Shown piece by piece: positions 7,940-15,807 of a stretch of DNA of 35,507 bases. Under the pieces are notes generated by a model. That model was not told where the DNA came from. It made no database searches and saw only the letters and a list, made by a program, of their open reading frames with translations. The translations under genes and the position numbers were made by a program. Each line of letters begins with the position of its first letter. The first letter of the stretch is position 1. The stretch comes from JBNJGT01 sp964473285 (GTDB lineage Archaea > Nanobdellota > Nanobdellia > Woesearchaeales > JACJVW01). The DNA lies in assembly GCA_964473285.1 (NCBI GenBank), contig CAYYOI010000012.1, positions 1 through 35,507 of the forward strand, read 5' to 3'.

Positions 7940-7949
7940 TATATAAAAA
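7940..7949 (-). promoter_or_regulatory. TATA box of the padR-RND operon
   Basis: Reverse-strand TTTTTTATATAC is centred 26-27 nt before ATG 7918, immediately after the stop of the preceding gene. Confidence 0.65.
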
Positions 7950-7951
7950 AC

Positions 7952-8581
7952 TTATGATTTGCCATGGAACATGAATACCAGAAAAAATACTATGACCGAG
8001 AGAAAAAAGCTCAAAGCCATAAGGCCTATATATAATCCATCGGTTTCAGGGCTTTTCTCAAGTATATTATAATCAAAAGATTCCCTCCCCACATTCACCC
8101 TGAAAGTCTCTCGATCATAGGTTGAATTATCCACAACCGCAACTATATCCAAAGAATACGTCCCTTCAACAGCATCATTCCTTACTCCCACATCAATGAA
8201 CATCCTTTCCCGGTCATATCCAGAAACCCTGACTTTATCAGGTATGCTCACTGTAAATGATCCATTGTCATGACAGAACTTATTAGGCATTTTGTTGCAG
8301 TCCTCTCCGCAATCATCGGATGCACACTTTACAGGTTCCAGCCACAGATTAAATGTTGTATCCTTCTCATAATAATTCTTGACATGAAAAAGCATGATCT
8401 CGTAGGTCTTATTACGAAGTAGGCTTCTTTCCCTTTGCGCCTCCTCCTGCCTTTCTTTATTCAGGAGTACGTTGATGCTGTAATGCTCCAGCGAAACTGC
8501 ATCATCAGGAAAGGAATATACACCGAATACGAAATAAAGGCATATTATTGAAAGAAAGACAATCAGGTATGCTTTTTTCAT
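7952..8581 (-). CDS. Exported membrane-anchored protein, COG1361-like, 209 aa
   Basis: Not a named family. A hydrophobic N terminus (MKKAYLIVFLSIICLYFVFG) acts as signal peptide or anchor. A beta-rich extracellular domain follows, and a second TM helix lies near 182-203 before a short basic tail. The middle contains a cysteine-rich stretch (KCASDDCGEDCNK and KFC), which may form disulfides. The segment DAVEGTYSLDIVAVVD resembles DAHEGTYPVDL in the COG1361-like protein that ends the neighbouring operon, so both probably share an Ig-like fold and may serve the same export system. It lies just upstream of padR in the same direction, with its own TATA box. Confidence 0.75.
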   Translation of the reverse strand: MKKAYLIVFLSIICLYFVFGVYSFPDDAVSLEHYSINVLLNKERQEEAQRERSLLRNKTYEIMLFHVKNYYEKDTTFNLWLEPVKCASDDCGEDCNKMPNKFCHDNGSFTVSIPDKVRVSGYDRERMFIDVGVRNDAVEGTYSLDIVAVVDNSTYDRETFRVNVGRESFDYNILEKSPETDGLYIGLMALSFFLSVIVFFLVFMFHGKS

Positions 8582-8600
8582 ATCCTTTCATGACATAAAA

Positions 8601-8610
8601 GTATATTTAA
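8601..8610 (-). promoter_or_regulatory. TATA box for the 209-aa exported protein
   Basis: Reverse-strand TTTAAATATAC is centred 26 nt before ATG 8581, giving a leaderless transcript divergent from rad50. Confidence 0.6.
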
Positions 8611-8620
8611 ACCTTTCTCG

Positions 8621-8630
8621 TTAAATCTTT
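8621..8630 (+). promoter_or_regulatory. Possible TATA box for rad50
   Basis: TTAAATCTTTAAA is centred about 28 nt before ATG 8655. It is a weaker match than the others, but the spacing agrees with the local leaderless pattern. Confidence 0.4.
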
Positions 8631-8654
8631 AAAGGAATAAGTGTTCCAGGAATT

Positions 8655-10697
8655 ATGCTCATAAGACATATTCAGCTCGAGAACATAAGAAGTTTCACAA
8701 ACGAGGAGATAATCCTCCCAAAAGGGACAATCCTTCTCAGTGGAGACATCGGAGCAGGCAAATCCACCATTCTCATCGCAATAGAATTCGCCCTTTTCGG
8801 TATCCTCAGAGGAACTGTCAATGGAACCTCCATTCTCAGGCATGGAGAGAAAGAAGGATCAGTGACACTTGCATTCTCCATCGCTTCAAAAAAGATAACA
8901 ATAAAGCGTACACTCAAACGGCAAAAAGACTCTGTCCAGCAGGGCAACGGCTACATTGTAATAGACAACATAAAAACAGAAGGAACCTCCACCGAACTCA
9001 AGGCAAGAGTCCTGGAATTGCTGGGCTATCCCCAGGAACTTCTTTCAAAGAGCAAGAATCTCATCTACCGCTACACCGTATTCACACCACAAGAAGAGAT
9101 GAAACAGATCCTCCTTGAAGAAAGCGATGCAAGAGTAGACACCTTAAGAAAAGCCTTCGGTCTTGACAAGTACAACCGGATAAGAGAGAACATAACCATC
9201 TATACCCGCAGGCTAAAAGAGCAGAACAAGCTTCTAGAAGGCAAGGCAAGCGGCCTGGAATCAAAGGAAGAGCAGTACAAGACCCTGCTCCAGGAGATAG
9301 AAGAGAAGAAGAAACAGCTGGATACAAAAAGCCTTGAAAAACAAAGAAATTTAGTGCAGGAAAAAAAGCACAAGCTCCAGGAGATAGAAAAGAAAATAAA
9401 AAAGATCCAGGAACAAAAGCATGCCCGCAAGATTCTCGATGAAAAGATCCTCCACGAAGTATCCCAGAGAAAACAACTGGCAAGTGAAATTGAGCAACTA
9501 AAAGAACAACTCCAGCAACTGGATAAGGAACTAAGAGAAATACCTGACAAAGAGAAGCTCCAGCAACAGATCAATTCTCTCCGGGAAAAGGCCGCATCTG
9601 CTGAAAAAGAGATAACTGCAGCCCACCAGCGCATGGGAGGCCTTGCAAGCAGAAAAAAAGAAGCTGAAGAGATAAAGAAAAAGATATCCGATCTCACCCA
9701 CTGCCCTACATGCGAGCAGACAGTAAGCACAGACCACAAGCAAAAGATAAAGGAACGCGAAGATTCAAAGATTTCAACTGTAGAAAAAGAGAACAAGAAA
9801 CTTGAGGATGAGATAAGCACAAGAAAAAAGGAAAAGCAACAAATCGACAAAGAGCTTCAAAGACTCCAGAAAGAACTTCAACAGGTACAACTCCTCCTTT
9901 ACAAGAAAAAGAATTACACCGAAAGATCAGGAGAGAAGAAGAAGAAAGAAGAGCAATTCCAGAAAACAAAACAGAATATAGCTGAACTCAACAAGCAAAA
10001 GATAAATATAAAGGTTCCGGAAGAAGTAACAGATGAGAAACACCAAGAGATAAAGAAAGCTGTTGACGAGGAAGAGCAAAAGCTAAAGAGACAGGAGATA
10101 CTACAGGAATCCATAAAAGGCCGTTTGCAGGAGAACCAAAAGACCAAAGAAACCCTTGAAAAGGAGATAGCAGAGAAAAAGGAAGCAAAAAAACAGCATA
10201 AGGCAACACAAAAGACAATACAATGGTGCGAGGAATATTTTGTCCAGCTCATGAAAAACATCGAACGAAACGTGATGCGCACGATCCATCGTGAGTTCAA
10301 CGAGTATTTCAAGGGATGGTTCAGCATGCTCATAGAAGATGAGCTCCTGAGTGCACGCCTTGACGAGGAATTTACACCGATAATAGAACAGAACGGTTAT
10401 GAGACAAGTGTTGCAAGCCTCTCAGGAGGAGAGAAGACAAGTTGCGCCCTTGCATACAGGCTTGCCCTCAACAAGGTCATAAACGATGTGGTTGAATCCA
10501 TAAAGACAAAGGACCTTATAATCCTTGATGAACCCACCGACGGTTTCTCTTCAGAACAACTGGACCGCGTAAGAGATGTGCTTGATTCGCTTCACATGGA
10601 ACAGATAATTCTGGTATCCCATGAGAGCAAAGTAGAAGGTTTTGTGGATACCAACCTCAGGGTAGAAAAAAAGAATCACGAAAGTAAGATAATATGA
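8655..10697 (+). CDS. rad50: Rad50-like DNA double-strand break repair ATPase
   Basis: A 680-residue SMC/Rad50-type ATPase. The N-terminal head has Walker A GDIGAGKST (30-38) and a Q-loop region near YTVFTPQEEMKQILL. A long coiled coil is broken near residue 350 by the zinc hook motif HCPTCEQ. The C-terminal head has the signature SLSGGEKTS (about 586), Walker B DLIILDEPTDG (about 617-627) and the H-loop ILVSHES. The CxxC hook identifies Rad50 rather than SMC or SbcC-like RecN. It partners with Mre11 nuclease at DNA ends, but no mre11 gene is adjacent. At 680 residues its arms are shorter than in most archaeal Rad50 (about 850-1000). Confidence 0.93.
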   Translation: MLIRHIQLENIRSFTNEEIILPKGTILLSGDIGAGKSTILIAIEFALFGILRGTVNGTSILRHGEKEGSVTLAFSIASKKITIKRTLKRQKDSVQQGNGYIVIDNIKTEGTSTELKARVLELLGYPQELLSKSKNLIYRYTVFTPQEEMKQILLEESDARVDTLRKAFGLDKYNRIRENITIYTRRLKEQNKLLEGKASGLESKEEQYKTLLQEIEEKKKQLDTKSLEKQRNLVQEKKHKLQEIEKKIKKIQEQKHARKILDEKILHEVSQRKQLASEIEQLKEQLQQLDKELREIPDKEKLQQQINSLREKAASAEKEITAAHQRMGGLASRKKEAEEIKKKISDLTHCPTCEQTVSTDHKQKIKEREDSKISTVEKENKKLEDEISTRKKEKQQIDKELQRLQKELQQVQLLLYKKKNYTERSGEKKKKEEQFQKTKQNIAELNKQKINIKVPEEVTDEKHQEIKKAVDEEEQKLKRQEILQESIKGRLQENQKTKETLEKEIAEKKEAKKQHKATQKTIQWCEEYFVQLMKNIERNVMRTIHREFNEYFKGWFSMLIEDELLSARLDEEFTPIIEQNGYETSVASLSGGEKTSCALAYRLALNKVINDVVESIKTKDLIILDEPTDGFSSEQLDRVRDVLDSLHMEQIILVSHESKVEGFVDTNLRVEKKNHESKII

Positions 10698-10741
10698 CAA
10701 GCCCGGGTTTCCGGCAAGAGTCCCACAGTATTTTAAAACCC

Positions 10742-10749
10742 AAAAAAAA
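10742..10749 (-). terminator. T-run terminator after tbp
   Basis: Eight T on the reverse strand lie 23 nt after the tbp stop codon. Confidence 0.45.
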
Positions 10750-10771
10750 TAGAAGATTTGTGAAAAAGGAA

Positions 10772-11320
10772 TTATTTTTTTGGAATCTCCATGACCTTAC
10801 CAAGATTAGTCTCAAGCACAACCAATGCACGATTCAGATCATCTTCATTCTTGATTCCTGTAACAACAATCTTTCCGTTTCCAAACAACAGGAAACTTGT
10901 TTTCGGATCACGGATCTTGTATACAAGACCAGGGAACTGCTCAGGCTCATACTCTACGTTATTGAGGCTTATAGCAAGTTTGTTCAGGTTAAGGTCATAT
11001 CCCAGTTGTCCTGCCGCAACCATGTTCTGCACATGAAGCTCAGGCTTTATCTTGATATTGACCTTGATCTTTTTCAATGCCTCAATTATGTTTTGTATTG
11101 AACGCTCTGCATCCTTAAGGTTCCGGGCACCCGTACACACCACTCGCCCACTGGTAAAAATGAGAGCTGATGTTTTTGGATCCTTGATCCTCATGATCAA
11201 TCCTGGAAACTGTTCAGGATTGTATTCCGTATTCGGCAATGTCGAAGCAAGCTTATCAAGATTGATATGCTCTTCGAGTGCTGTTGATATAACCATATTC
11301 ACAATGCTTGTTTTTGCCAT
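10772..11320 (-). CDS. tbp: TATA-binding protein (TBP)
   Basis: A 182-residue general transcription factor. It consists of two direct repeats of the saddle fold. Repeat one has EYNPEQFPGLIMRIKDPKTSALIF and repeat two has EYEPEQFPGLVYKIRDPKTSFLLF; each is followed by SGRVVCTG or NGKIVVTG. The spaced Phe-Pro-Gly and Phe residues that kink TATA DNA are in place. The open frame begins at a GTG four codons earlier, but ATG 11320 fits leaderless initiation from the TATA box at 11342-11351. It converges on rad50. The archaeal organism is confirmed by this gene. Confidence 0.97.
   Translation of the reverse strand: MAKTSIVNMVISTALEEHINLDKLASTLPNTEYNPEQFPGLIMRIKDPKTSALIFTSGRVVCTGARNLKDAERSIQNIIEALKKIKVNIKIKPELHVQNMVAAGQLGYDLNLNKLAISLNNVEYEPEQFPGLVYKIRDPKTSFLLFGNGKIVVTGIKNEDDLNRALVVLETNLGKVMEIPKK
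10775..10781 (+). terminator. T-run terminator after rad50
   Basis: Seven T on the forward strand lie 77 nt after the rad50 stop, inside the last codons of the convergent tbp gene. Confidence 0.35.
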
Positions 11321-11341
11321 ATTAACCCCCACTTTATAAGG

Positions 11342-11351
11342 TATTTATAAA
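11342..11351 (-). promoter_or_regulatory. TATA box of tbp
   Basis: Reverse-strand TTTATAAATA is centred 26-27 nt before ATG 11320. A second TATA-like CTTATAAAG sits at 11333-11340, between box and start, and could allow TBP to occlude its own promoter. Confidence 0.6.
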
Positions 11352-11447
11352 AGAGTAATGCACCAAAGTTCATAAATGTTTTGCTTTTATAAAGAGAAAG
11401 AACTTATTTATAAAGAAGAAATATACAAAAAAAGTAACAGGTATACT

Positions 11448-13346
11448 CTACTTTCGTTTTAAGACTTCTTCCTGGAGCATCCCGGCAAACTCATCGATAT
11501 CTTTTGTGCCTATTACCTCGTTCTCCCTTGTCCTTACTGTAGCTGTATTATTCTCAGCTTCCTTCTCTCCGATGACCAGCACATAATTGACCTTTTGCAA
11601 CTGCGCCTCCCGTACCTTCTTTGATACAGACTCGCTTCGCTTGTCGATCTCCACCCGCAATCCATTCGATGCAAGCTTTTCTTTTGCCTTCTCTGCAGCG
11701 TCCGAGAACCTGTCTGCAACAGTAAGGATCTTTACCTGCACTGGACTCAGCCACAAAGGAAACTTACCAGCATAATGCTCTATAAGTATTCCCATAAACC
11801 TTTCAAGTGAACCATAAACTGTCCTGTGAATCATTACAGGCCTATGCCTTTGACTATCTGCTCCTTCATAAGTAAGATCGAAATTCTCAGGCTGCGCCAT
11901 GTCAAGCTGAATTGTGCCGCATTGCCATGTCCGGCCCAGGCAATCTTTGATATGGAAATCTATCTTCGGTCCATAAAATGCACCATCCCCTTCATTGATT
12001 ACATATTCCCTTCCTGTCGACTCCAAGGCTGCCTTGAGAGCACTGGTTGTCTTGTCCCATTGCTCATCTGTACCGATCGCCTTATCTGGCTTGGTCGAAA
12101 GCTCCATATGATAAGTAAGACCGAATGTACTGTATATCTCGTCAACCAGACTGATAACTCCTTCGATCTCATCCTGGATCTGCTCTTCTGTCATGTAGAT
12201 ATGCGCATCATCCTGATGGAACGCACGCACCCGAAAGAGCCCTCCTAAAGTACCAGAAAGCTCATGTCTATGCACAAATCCTATCTCACCAACACGCATG
12301 GGTAGCTCCCGGTATGAATGGACCTCCTCATTATACATGAGCATCCCGCCAGGGCAATTCATTGGTTTTATTGCATAATCCTCCTCATCGATCCTGGAGT
12401 AATACATATCATCCCCATAATTCTTCCAATGCCCACTCTTCTCCCATAATCTCCGGGAGAGTATGATTGGTGTCTTGATCTCCACATAACCTGCCTTGTT
12501 ATGTACTTCCTTCCAGAACTCAATCAGCTTATTGAAGACTACCATCCCCTTAGGATGGAAAAAAGGAAAACCCGGTGCCTCTTCATGCAAAGAGAAAAGC
12601 TTAAGCTCCTTTCCAATCTTACGATGATCCCTCTTCTCTGCTTCCCTGAGCATCTCAAGATACTCTTTAAGCTCTTTCTTATCAGGAAAAGCAACACCAT
12701 AGATTCTTTGCAATTGCTGGTTCTCAGCCTTTCCTCTCCAGTAAGCTCCTGCAATCTTTGTAAGCTTAAAGGCCTTTATCTGCCCGGTTGAACGGACATG
12801 AGGTCCCCTGCAAAGATCAACAAGTTCACCATGCTTATAGAGACTGCAAGCCTCATCTCCAAGCTCATCTATCATCTCAAGCTTGTATGGCTCATCCTTT
12901 TGCATCTCCTTAGCTTCTTCTTTTGTGACATCAATCCTTTCGAATGTGATGTCCTCCTTTACGATTTTCTTCATCTCCTCCTCGATCTTCTTCAGATCTT
13001 CAGGAGTAAAAGGCTTTTCAACATCAAAATCATAATAGAATCCATCCTCTACCGCAGGCCCTATTGTAAGCTTTGCATCAGGAAAGATTCTTTTGACTGC
13101 CTGTGCAAGAACATGCGCAGCAGAATGCAGGAACACATCCTTGCCTTCCTTATCTTTGAAAGTCAGTACCTGCAACTCAGAATTTTCATTTATTTTTGTA
13201 CTAAGATCAACAATTTTATCATTAAGCTTTGCTGCAACTGCTGCAGAATACAGGCCTTCCCCTATCTGCTTCACCACATCAGCAACAGTTGTCCCTTTTT
13301 CAGCTTCAATTTCTGTATCATCTGGTAATCTAACCTTTACTGCCAT
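11448..13346 (-). CDS. thrS: Threonyl-tRNA synthetase, bacterial type
   Basis: A 632-residue class II synthetase charging tRNA-Thr. Domains in order: TGS (1-62), the bacterial/eukaryotic editing domain with H74, H78, C179 and H183, the catalytic core, and the anticodon-binding domain from about 530. Zinc ligands C331 (KPMNCPGG), H382 (DDAHIY) and H507 (PVMIHRT) match E. coli C334, H385 and H511. Motif 2 reads RVRAFHQDDAH. Most archaea use a ThrRS with a D-aminoacyl-deacylase-like editing domain, so this form implies lateral acquisition from bacteria. GGGTGA at 13351-13356 is a good Shine-Dalgarno for ATG 13346. Confidence 0.96.
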   Translation of the reverse strand: MAVKVRLPDDTEIEAEKGTTVADVVKQIGEGLYSAAVAAKLNDKIVDLSTKINENSELQVLTFKDKEGKDVFLHSAAHVLAQAVKRIFPDAKLTIGPAVEDGFYYDFDVEKPFTPEDLKKIEEEMKKIVKEDITFERIDVTKEEAKEMQKDEPYKLEMIDELGDEACSLYKHGELVDLCRGPHVRSTGQIKAFKLTKIAGAYWRGKAENQQLQRIYGVAFPDKKELKEYLEMLREAEKRDHRKIGKELKLFSLHEEAPGFPFFHPKGMVVFNKLIEFWKEVHNKAGYVEIKTPIILSRRLWEKSGHWKNYGDDMYYSRIDEEDYAIKPMNCPGGMLMYNEEVHSYRELPMRVGEIGFVHRHELSGTLGGLFRVRAFHQDDAHIYMTEEQIQDEIEGVISLVDEIYSTFGLTYHMELSTKPDKAIGTDEQWDKTTSALKAALESTGREYVINEGDGAFYGPKIDFHIKDCLGRTWQCGTIQLDMAQPENFDLTYEGADSQRHRPVMIHRTVYGSLERFMGILIEHYAGKFPLWLSPVQVKILTVADRFSDAAEKAKEKLASNGLRVEIDKRSESVSKKVREAQLQKVNYVLVIGEKEAENNTATVRTRENEVIGTKDIDEFAGMLQEEVLKRK

Positions 13347-13350
13347 AAAT

Positions 13351-13356
13351 TCACCC
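13351..13356 (-). promoter_or_regulatory. Shine-Dalgarno of thrS
   Basis: Reverse-strand GGGTGA, four bases before the ATG. With the TATA box at 13378-13387 this gives a leadered transcript of about 11 nt, unlike most neighbours. Confidence 0.6.
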
Positions 13357-13377
13357 TTAGATAGGTTTATCCCCTTT

Positions 13378-13387
13378 CTTTATATGT
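13378..13387 (-). promoter_or_regulatory. TATA box of thrS
   Basis: Reverse-strand ACATATAAAG is placed 37 nt before the start codon. It is divergent from the lipid operon promoter. Confidence 0.55.
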
Positions 13388-13409
13388 TTTGTCCATGACA
13401 ACAAAAAGA

Positions 13410-13419
13410 TTTATAAAAA
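13410..13419 (+). promoter_or_regulatory. TATA box of the lipid operon
   Basis: TTTATAAAAA is centred 36 nt before ATG 13451. It is followed by the Shine-Dalgarno GGGGTG at 13441-13446. Confidence 0.6.
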
Positions 13420-13450
13420 AAGATAGCAATATCCCTACCAGGGGTGTTCA

Positions 13451-14263
13451 ATGAATATTTTCCGGAAAAACCATATTCCAACCTGGCTTACACTAGGTAA
13501 CCTGGCTGGTGGTTTCCTTGCAATTCTTGCAATAATCGACAACAATATACCTCTTGCAATGTATCTCATAGGGATTGCCCTTTTCTTCGATGTCATCGAC
13601 GGTTATGTTGCAAGAAGATTCAACTGGCAATCTGATATGGGTGTGGAACTTGACTCCCTCGCAGACGCTGTATCTTTCGTTATTGCTCCAAGCCTTCTTG
13701 CATATCTTACCCTCCTGAATGAAGCATCTCCAATCCCAAGCCTTTTCATGGCAGGCTGCGGAATCCTCAGGCTTGCAAAGTTCAATGTCACCAAAGGAAA
13801 AGACCATTTTATAGGCCTGCCTACTCCAGTGCACACGATATTCATATTCTCACTATATTTTGTAAACCTGCAGATATGGTTGATCGCGTTGATAATGATA
13901 ATCAGCTCATATACGATGATAAGCCCCCTGAAATATCCCGCGTTGAAAAAAGGCCATTTCCAGCACTATAAACAAAGAGGCCTTATCCTTGCACTCATCG
14001 CAGCATTGTTACTGGCACTTTCCAATTATATTGGCCTCATACTAGCAAGCATCCTCATATATGCATTGTTCCTTGCAATCCTGATACCTTTAAACCTGGA
14101 CAAGAAACTAAAGAAACCAAGCGCATTATACATATTCAATTCAGGATTCATAGCAGCAGTTGTAATAAGCTATCTCATCAATCCGATCATCCCAGTAATA
14201 TATGCAATTGCAGCAGCGCCCCTTATACAGGTCGCAATCGACGGAAAATGGAACTTATATTAA
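13451..14263 (+). CDS. CDP-alcohol phosphatidyltransferase (probable archaetidylserine synthase)
   Basis: A 270-residue membrane enzyme. The complete CDP-alcohol phosphotransferase motif is present: D47-x2-D50-G51-x2-A54-R55-x8-G64-x3-D68-x3-D72, within DVIDGYVARRF and GVELDSLAD. About eight TM helices follow. The N-terminal start IPTWLTLGNLAGGFLA is typical of phosphatidylserine synthase PssA types, and the gene lies directly before CDP-archaeol synthase. Transfer of serine to CDP-archaeol is therefore the best guess; another alcohol acceptor cannot be excluded. It begins the lipid operon, with GGGGTG as ribosome site, and overlaps carS by 16 nt. Confidence 0.88.
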   Translation: MNIFRKNHIPTWLTLGNLAGGFLAILAIIDNNIPLAMYLIGIALFFDVIDGYVARRFNWQSDMGVELDSLADAVSFVIAPSLLAYLTLLNEASPIPSLFMAGCGILRLAKFNVTKGKDHFIGLPTPVHTIFIFSLYFVNLQIWLIALIMIISSYTMISPLKYPALKKGHFQHYKQRGLILALIAALLLALSNYIGLILASILIYALFLAILIPLNLDKKLKKPSALYIFNSGFIAAVVISYLINPIIPVIYAIAAAPLIQVAIDGKWNLY

Positions 14264-14769
14264 TCAAGGTACTGTATCTTATGTTTCCCGTATACATGGC
14301 AAACATGATGCCAGTCATAGTAAGGTCCATACCCTTTCTTGACATCCCTGTGGATTTTGGGAAGAAAATAAGGAACAGGCGCATCTTCGGTGCCCACAAG
14401 ACCTGGAGAGGATTGATCTTTGGCACAGCAGCAGCAATCCTCATAGCATACATCCAATTCAGGCTTGACCTTTCCATCTCATTGCTGGAATACGAACAAT
14501 GGGTAATAATAGGCCTTTTTCTCGGCGGAGGTGCCCTCCTGGGTGATCTCCTGAAAAGCATGATAAAACGACAACTTAAAATAAAAGAAGGCAAACCCTT
14601 CATCCCATGGGATCAGCTGGACTTTTTGCTCGGAGCCCTACCTTTCCTCTTGTTGCTCTACATACCAACTCCAGCAGAACTCCTGACAATGTGCATAATA
14701 ACCCCAATACTTCATATAACAATAAATCATATAGCTTTTTACCTGAAAATAAGAAAGGAGAAGTGGTAA
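14248..14769 (+). CDS. carS: CDP-archaeol synthase
   Basis: A 173-residue integral membrane enzyme of the CarS (former DUF46) family. It makes CDP-archaeol from CTP and digeranylgeranylglyceryl phosphate, the branch point of archaeal phospholipid synthesis. Family marks are IPVDFGKKIRNRRIFGAHKTWRG near residues 32-54, GDLLKSMIKRQLKIKEG near 99-115, and PWDQLDFLLGALPF near 120-133. About five hydrophobic helices are visible. It overlaps the upstream transferase gene by 16 nt, so its product (CDP-archaeol) is the substrate of the enzyme encoded just before it. Length is normal. Confidence 0.93.
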   Translation: MELILIKVLYLMFPVYMANMMPVIVRSIPFLDIPVDFGKKIRNRRIFGAHKTWRGLIFGTAAAILIAYIQFRLDLSISLLEYEQWVIIGLFLGGGALLGDLLKSMIKRQLKIKEGKPFIPWDQLDFLLGALPFLLLLYIPTPAELLTMCIITPILHITINHIAFYLKIRKEKW

Positions 14770-14770
14770 C

Positions 14771-15166
14771 ATGGTATACGAACTCGTGACAAACAAGATA
14801 TTCCTTGCAGCGCTGCTAGGATCATTATCAGCACAGGTATTGAAGATTCTGCTTTTGATATACAAAGAGCGCCAGTTCAGTTTCAAGCTGATCCTTCGAC
14901 GGGCCAGCATGCCCTCTGCCCATTCTGCAACTGTAGCAGCCCTTACAACAGCACTCTACCTTGACCAGGGATTCACTCCCTTAACAATCACAATGCTGTT
15001 CATCTCAGCAATAATCATCCGTGACCTGATTGATATCAATCTCGGAATACCAGAAGAAGAAAAGATCAAAAGAATCAAAGCACCCATACACACGCCACTG
15101 GAGATCACATCCGGAATACTGCTTGGTATAGCAGTCACACTAGCAATATTCGGATTCCCATTGTAA
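14771..15166 (+). CDS. DUF212 / divergent PAP2 family membrane protein
   Basis: A 131-residue membrane protein with four hydrophobic segments. The motif RRASMPSAHSATVAAL (about 44-59) corresponds to the GMPSSHSA block of DUF212 (YuiD-like), a divergent relative of PAP2 acid phosphatases. A later HTPLEITSGILLGI matches the second conserved block. In place of the usual DA.GVR element there is DLIDINLGIPEEE. PAP2-type enzymes remove phosphate from isoprenoid or lipid phosphates, which fits third position in a lipid operon, one base after carS. Activity is not proven for DUF212. Its 3' end overlaps a convergent gene by 32 nt. Confidence 0.82.
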   Translation: MVYELVTNKIFLAALLGSLSAQVLKILLLIYKERQFSFKLILRRASMPSAHSATVAALTTALYLDQGFTPLTITMLFISAIIIRDLIDINLGIPEEEKIKRIKAPIHTPLEITSGILLGIAVTLAIFGFPL

Positions 15167-15548
15167 TTGCAACAAAAATCAGGATAATGGAAACATAATA
15201 ATATTTTCCTATGATTTTTTGCAGACAACTTTCTCTGACTGTGATTTTTGAACCAGTGGCAAGACCCAAAACAAACACCAAAAAACCAACAGTCGCAAGC
15301 TGCGAGAAGCCGAACACAACACCCATGACACAAAACAAGAAAAGCGGTTTATATACCAGAATCAAGCCCACAAGCGAGAACAAGGCAAGCGCAAGAAAAC
15401 CCTCCAGGTACAAGACAAAAGAAACAAGAACAACAATTGCATACTCAAGGTAATTCAGGTATTTTATCCCTGCCTTCACTTCACCCCTTGCTATCCACGA
15501 GAGAAAGACACCACACAAGAGCCCCAGAGCAATGAATATCTCTACCAC
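15135..15548 (-). CDS. Hypothetical membrane protein, 137 aa
   Basis: Not recognised. Four to five TM helices cover most of the chain (about 2-18, 33-52, 52-85, 85-100, 117-136), with a short polar loop RGEVKAGIKYLN and a later loop GSKITVRESCLQKIIGKY. No catalytic motif is seen. The probable start is GTG 15548, which overlaps the stop of the truncated dph2 by 7 nt, so translation may be coupled to that fragment. The 3' end overlaps the DUF212 gene on the other strand. The long hydrophobic reading frame is unlikely to be chance, but it has no assigned function. Confidence 0.6.
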   Translation of the reverse strand: MVEIFIALGLLCGVFLSWIARGEVKAGIKYLNYLEYAIVVLVSFVLYLEGFLALALFSLVGLILVYKPLFLFCVMGVVFGFSQLATVGFLVFVLGLATGSKITVRESCLQKIIGKYYYVSIILIFVAITMGIRILLV

Positions 15549-15775
15549 GGGCTATGCCCCCATTGTATAAGAAAATCAACATCCAGAGAAGGGACATCAC
15601 ATGCACCAAAACAAGAACCAAACCATATGAATATCTCAGCCCCTGTCTTTTCCAACTCATCAGAGATATTTCCTGCATGCGGCTTCAAGCCGTCAGGCAA
15701 CTGGATACACACGCTTCTTGCCTTCTCATCAGTAATCATCTGCGCTACTCTCTCCAACTCCAGGTCATACTCCAT
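15542..15775 (-). pseudogene. dph2: Truncated Dph2 (diphthamide synthesis) N-terminal domain
   Basis: Seventy-seven residues match the first domain of archaeal Dph2: YDLELERVAQMI, then VCIQLPDGLKPHAGNI, GSCFGACDVP and FLIQWGHSPW before the stop. Archaeal Dph2 is a homodimeric non-canonical radical-SAM enzyme of about 330 residues with one cluster cysteine in each of three domains. Only the first (in GACD) is left, so the fragment cannot perform the 3-amino-3-carboxypropyl transfer to EF-2. After the stop no frame continues the homology; a membrane-protein frame takes over. A TATA box sits at the right distance, so it may still be transcribed. Remnant or repurposed domain are both possible. 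Confidence 0.65.
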
Positions 15776-15797
15776 AGAGACATCTAACAGAACAAGC

Positions 15798-15807
15798 TAT
15801 AAATAAT
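15798..15807 (-). promoter_or_regulatory. TATA box before the dph2 fragment
   Basis: Reverse-strand ATTATTTATAGC is centred about 27 nt before ATG 15775, compatible with a leaderless start. It overlaps the stop of the preceding 43-aa gene. Confidence 0.5.

Noticed and set aside
9200..9850. 216-codon Ser/Phe/Cys-rich frame opposite rad50
   Set aside because: It is the antisense of the Lys/Glu-rich coiled coil; the composition is the complement of AAR/GAR codons.
10694..11101. 135-codon frame opposite tbp
   Set aside because: It overlaps almost the whole highly conserved TBP gene and shows no protein-like motif.
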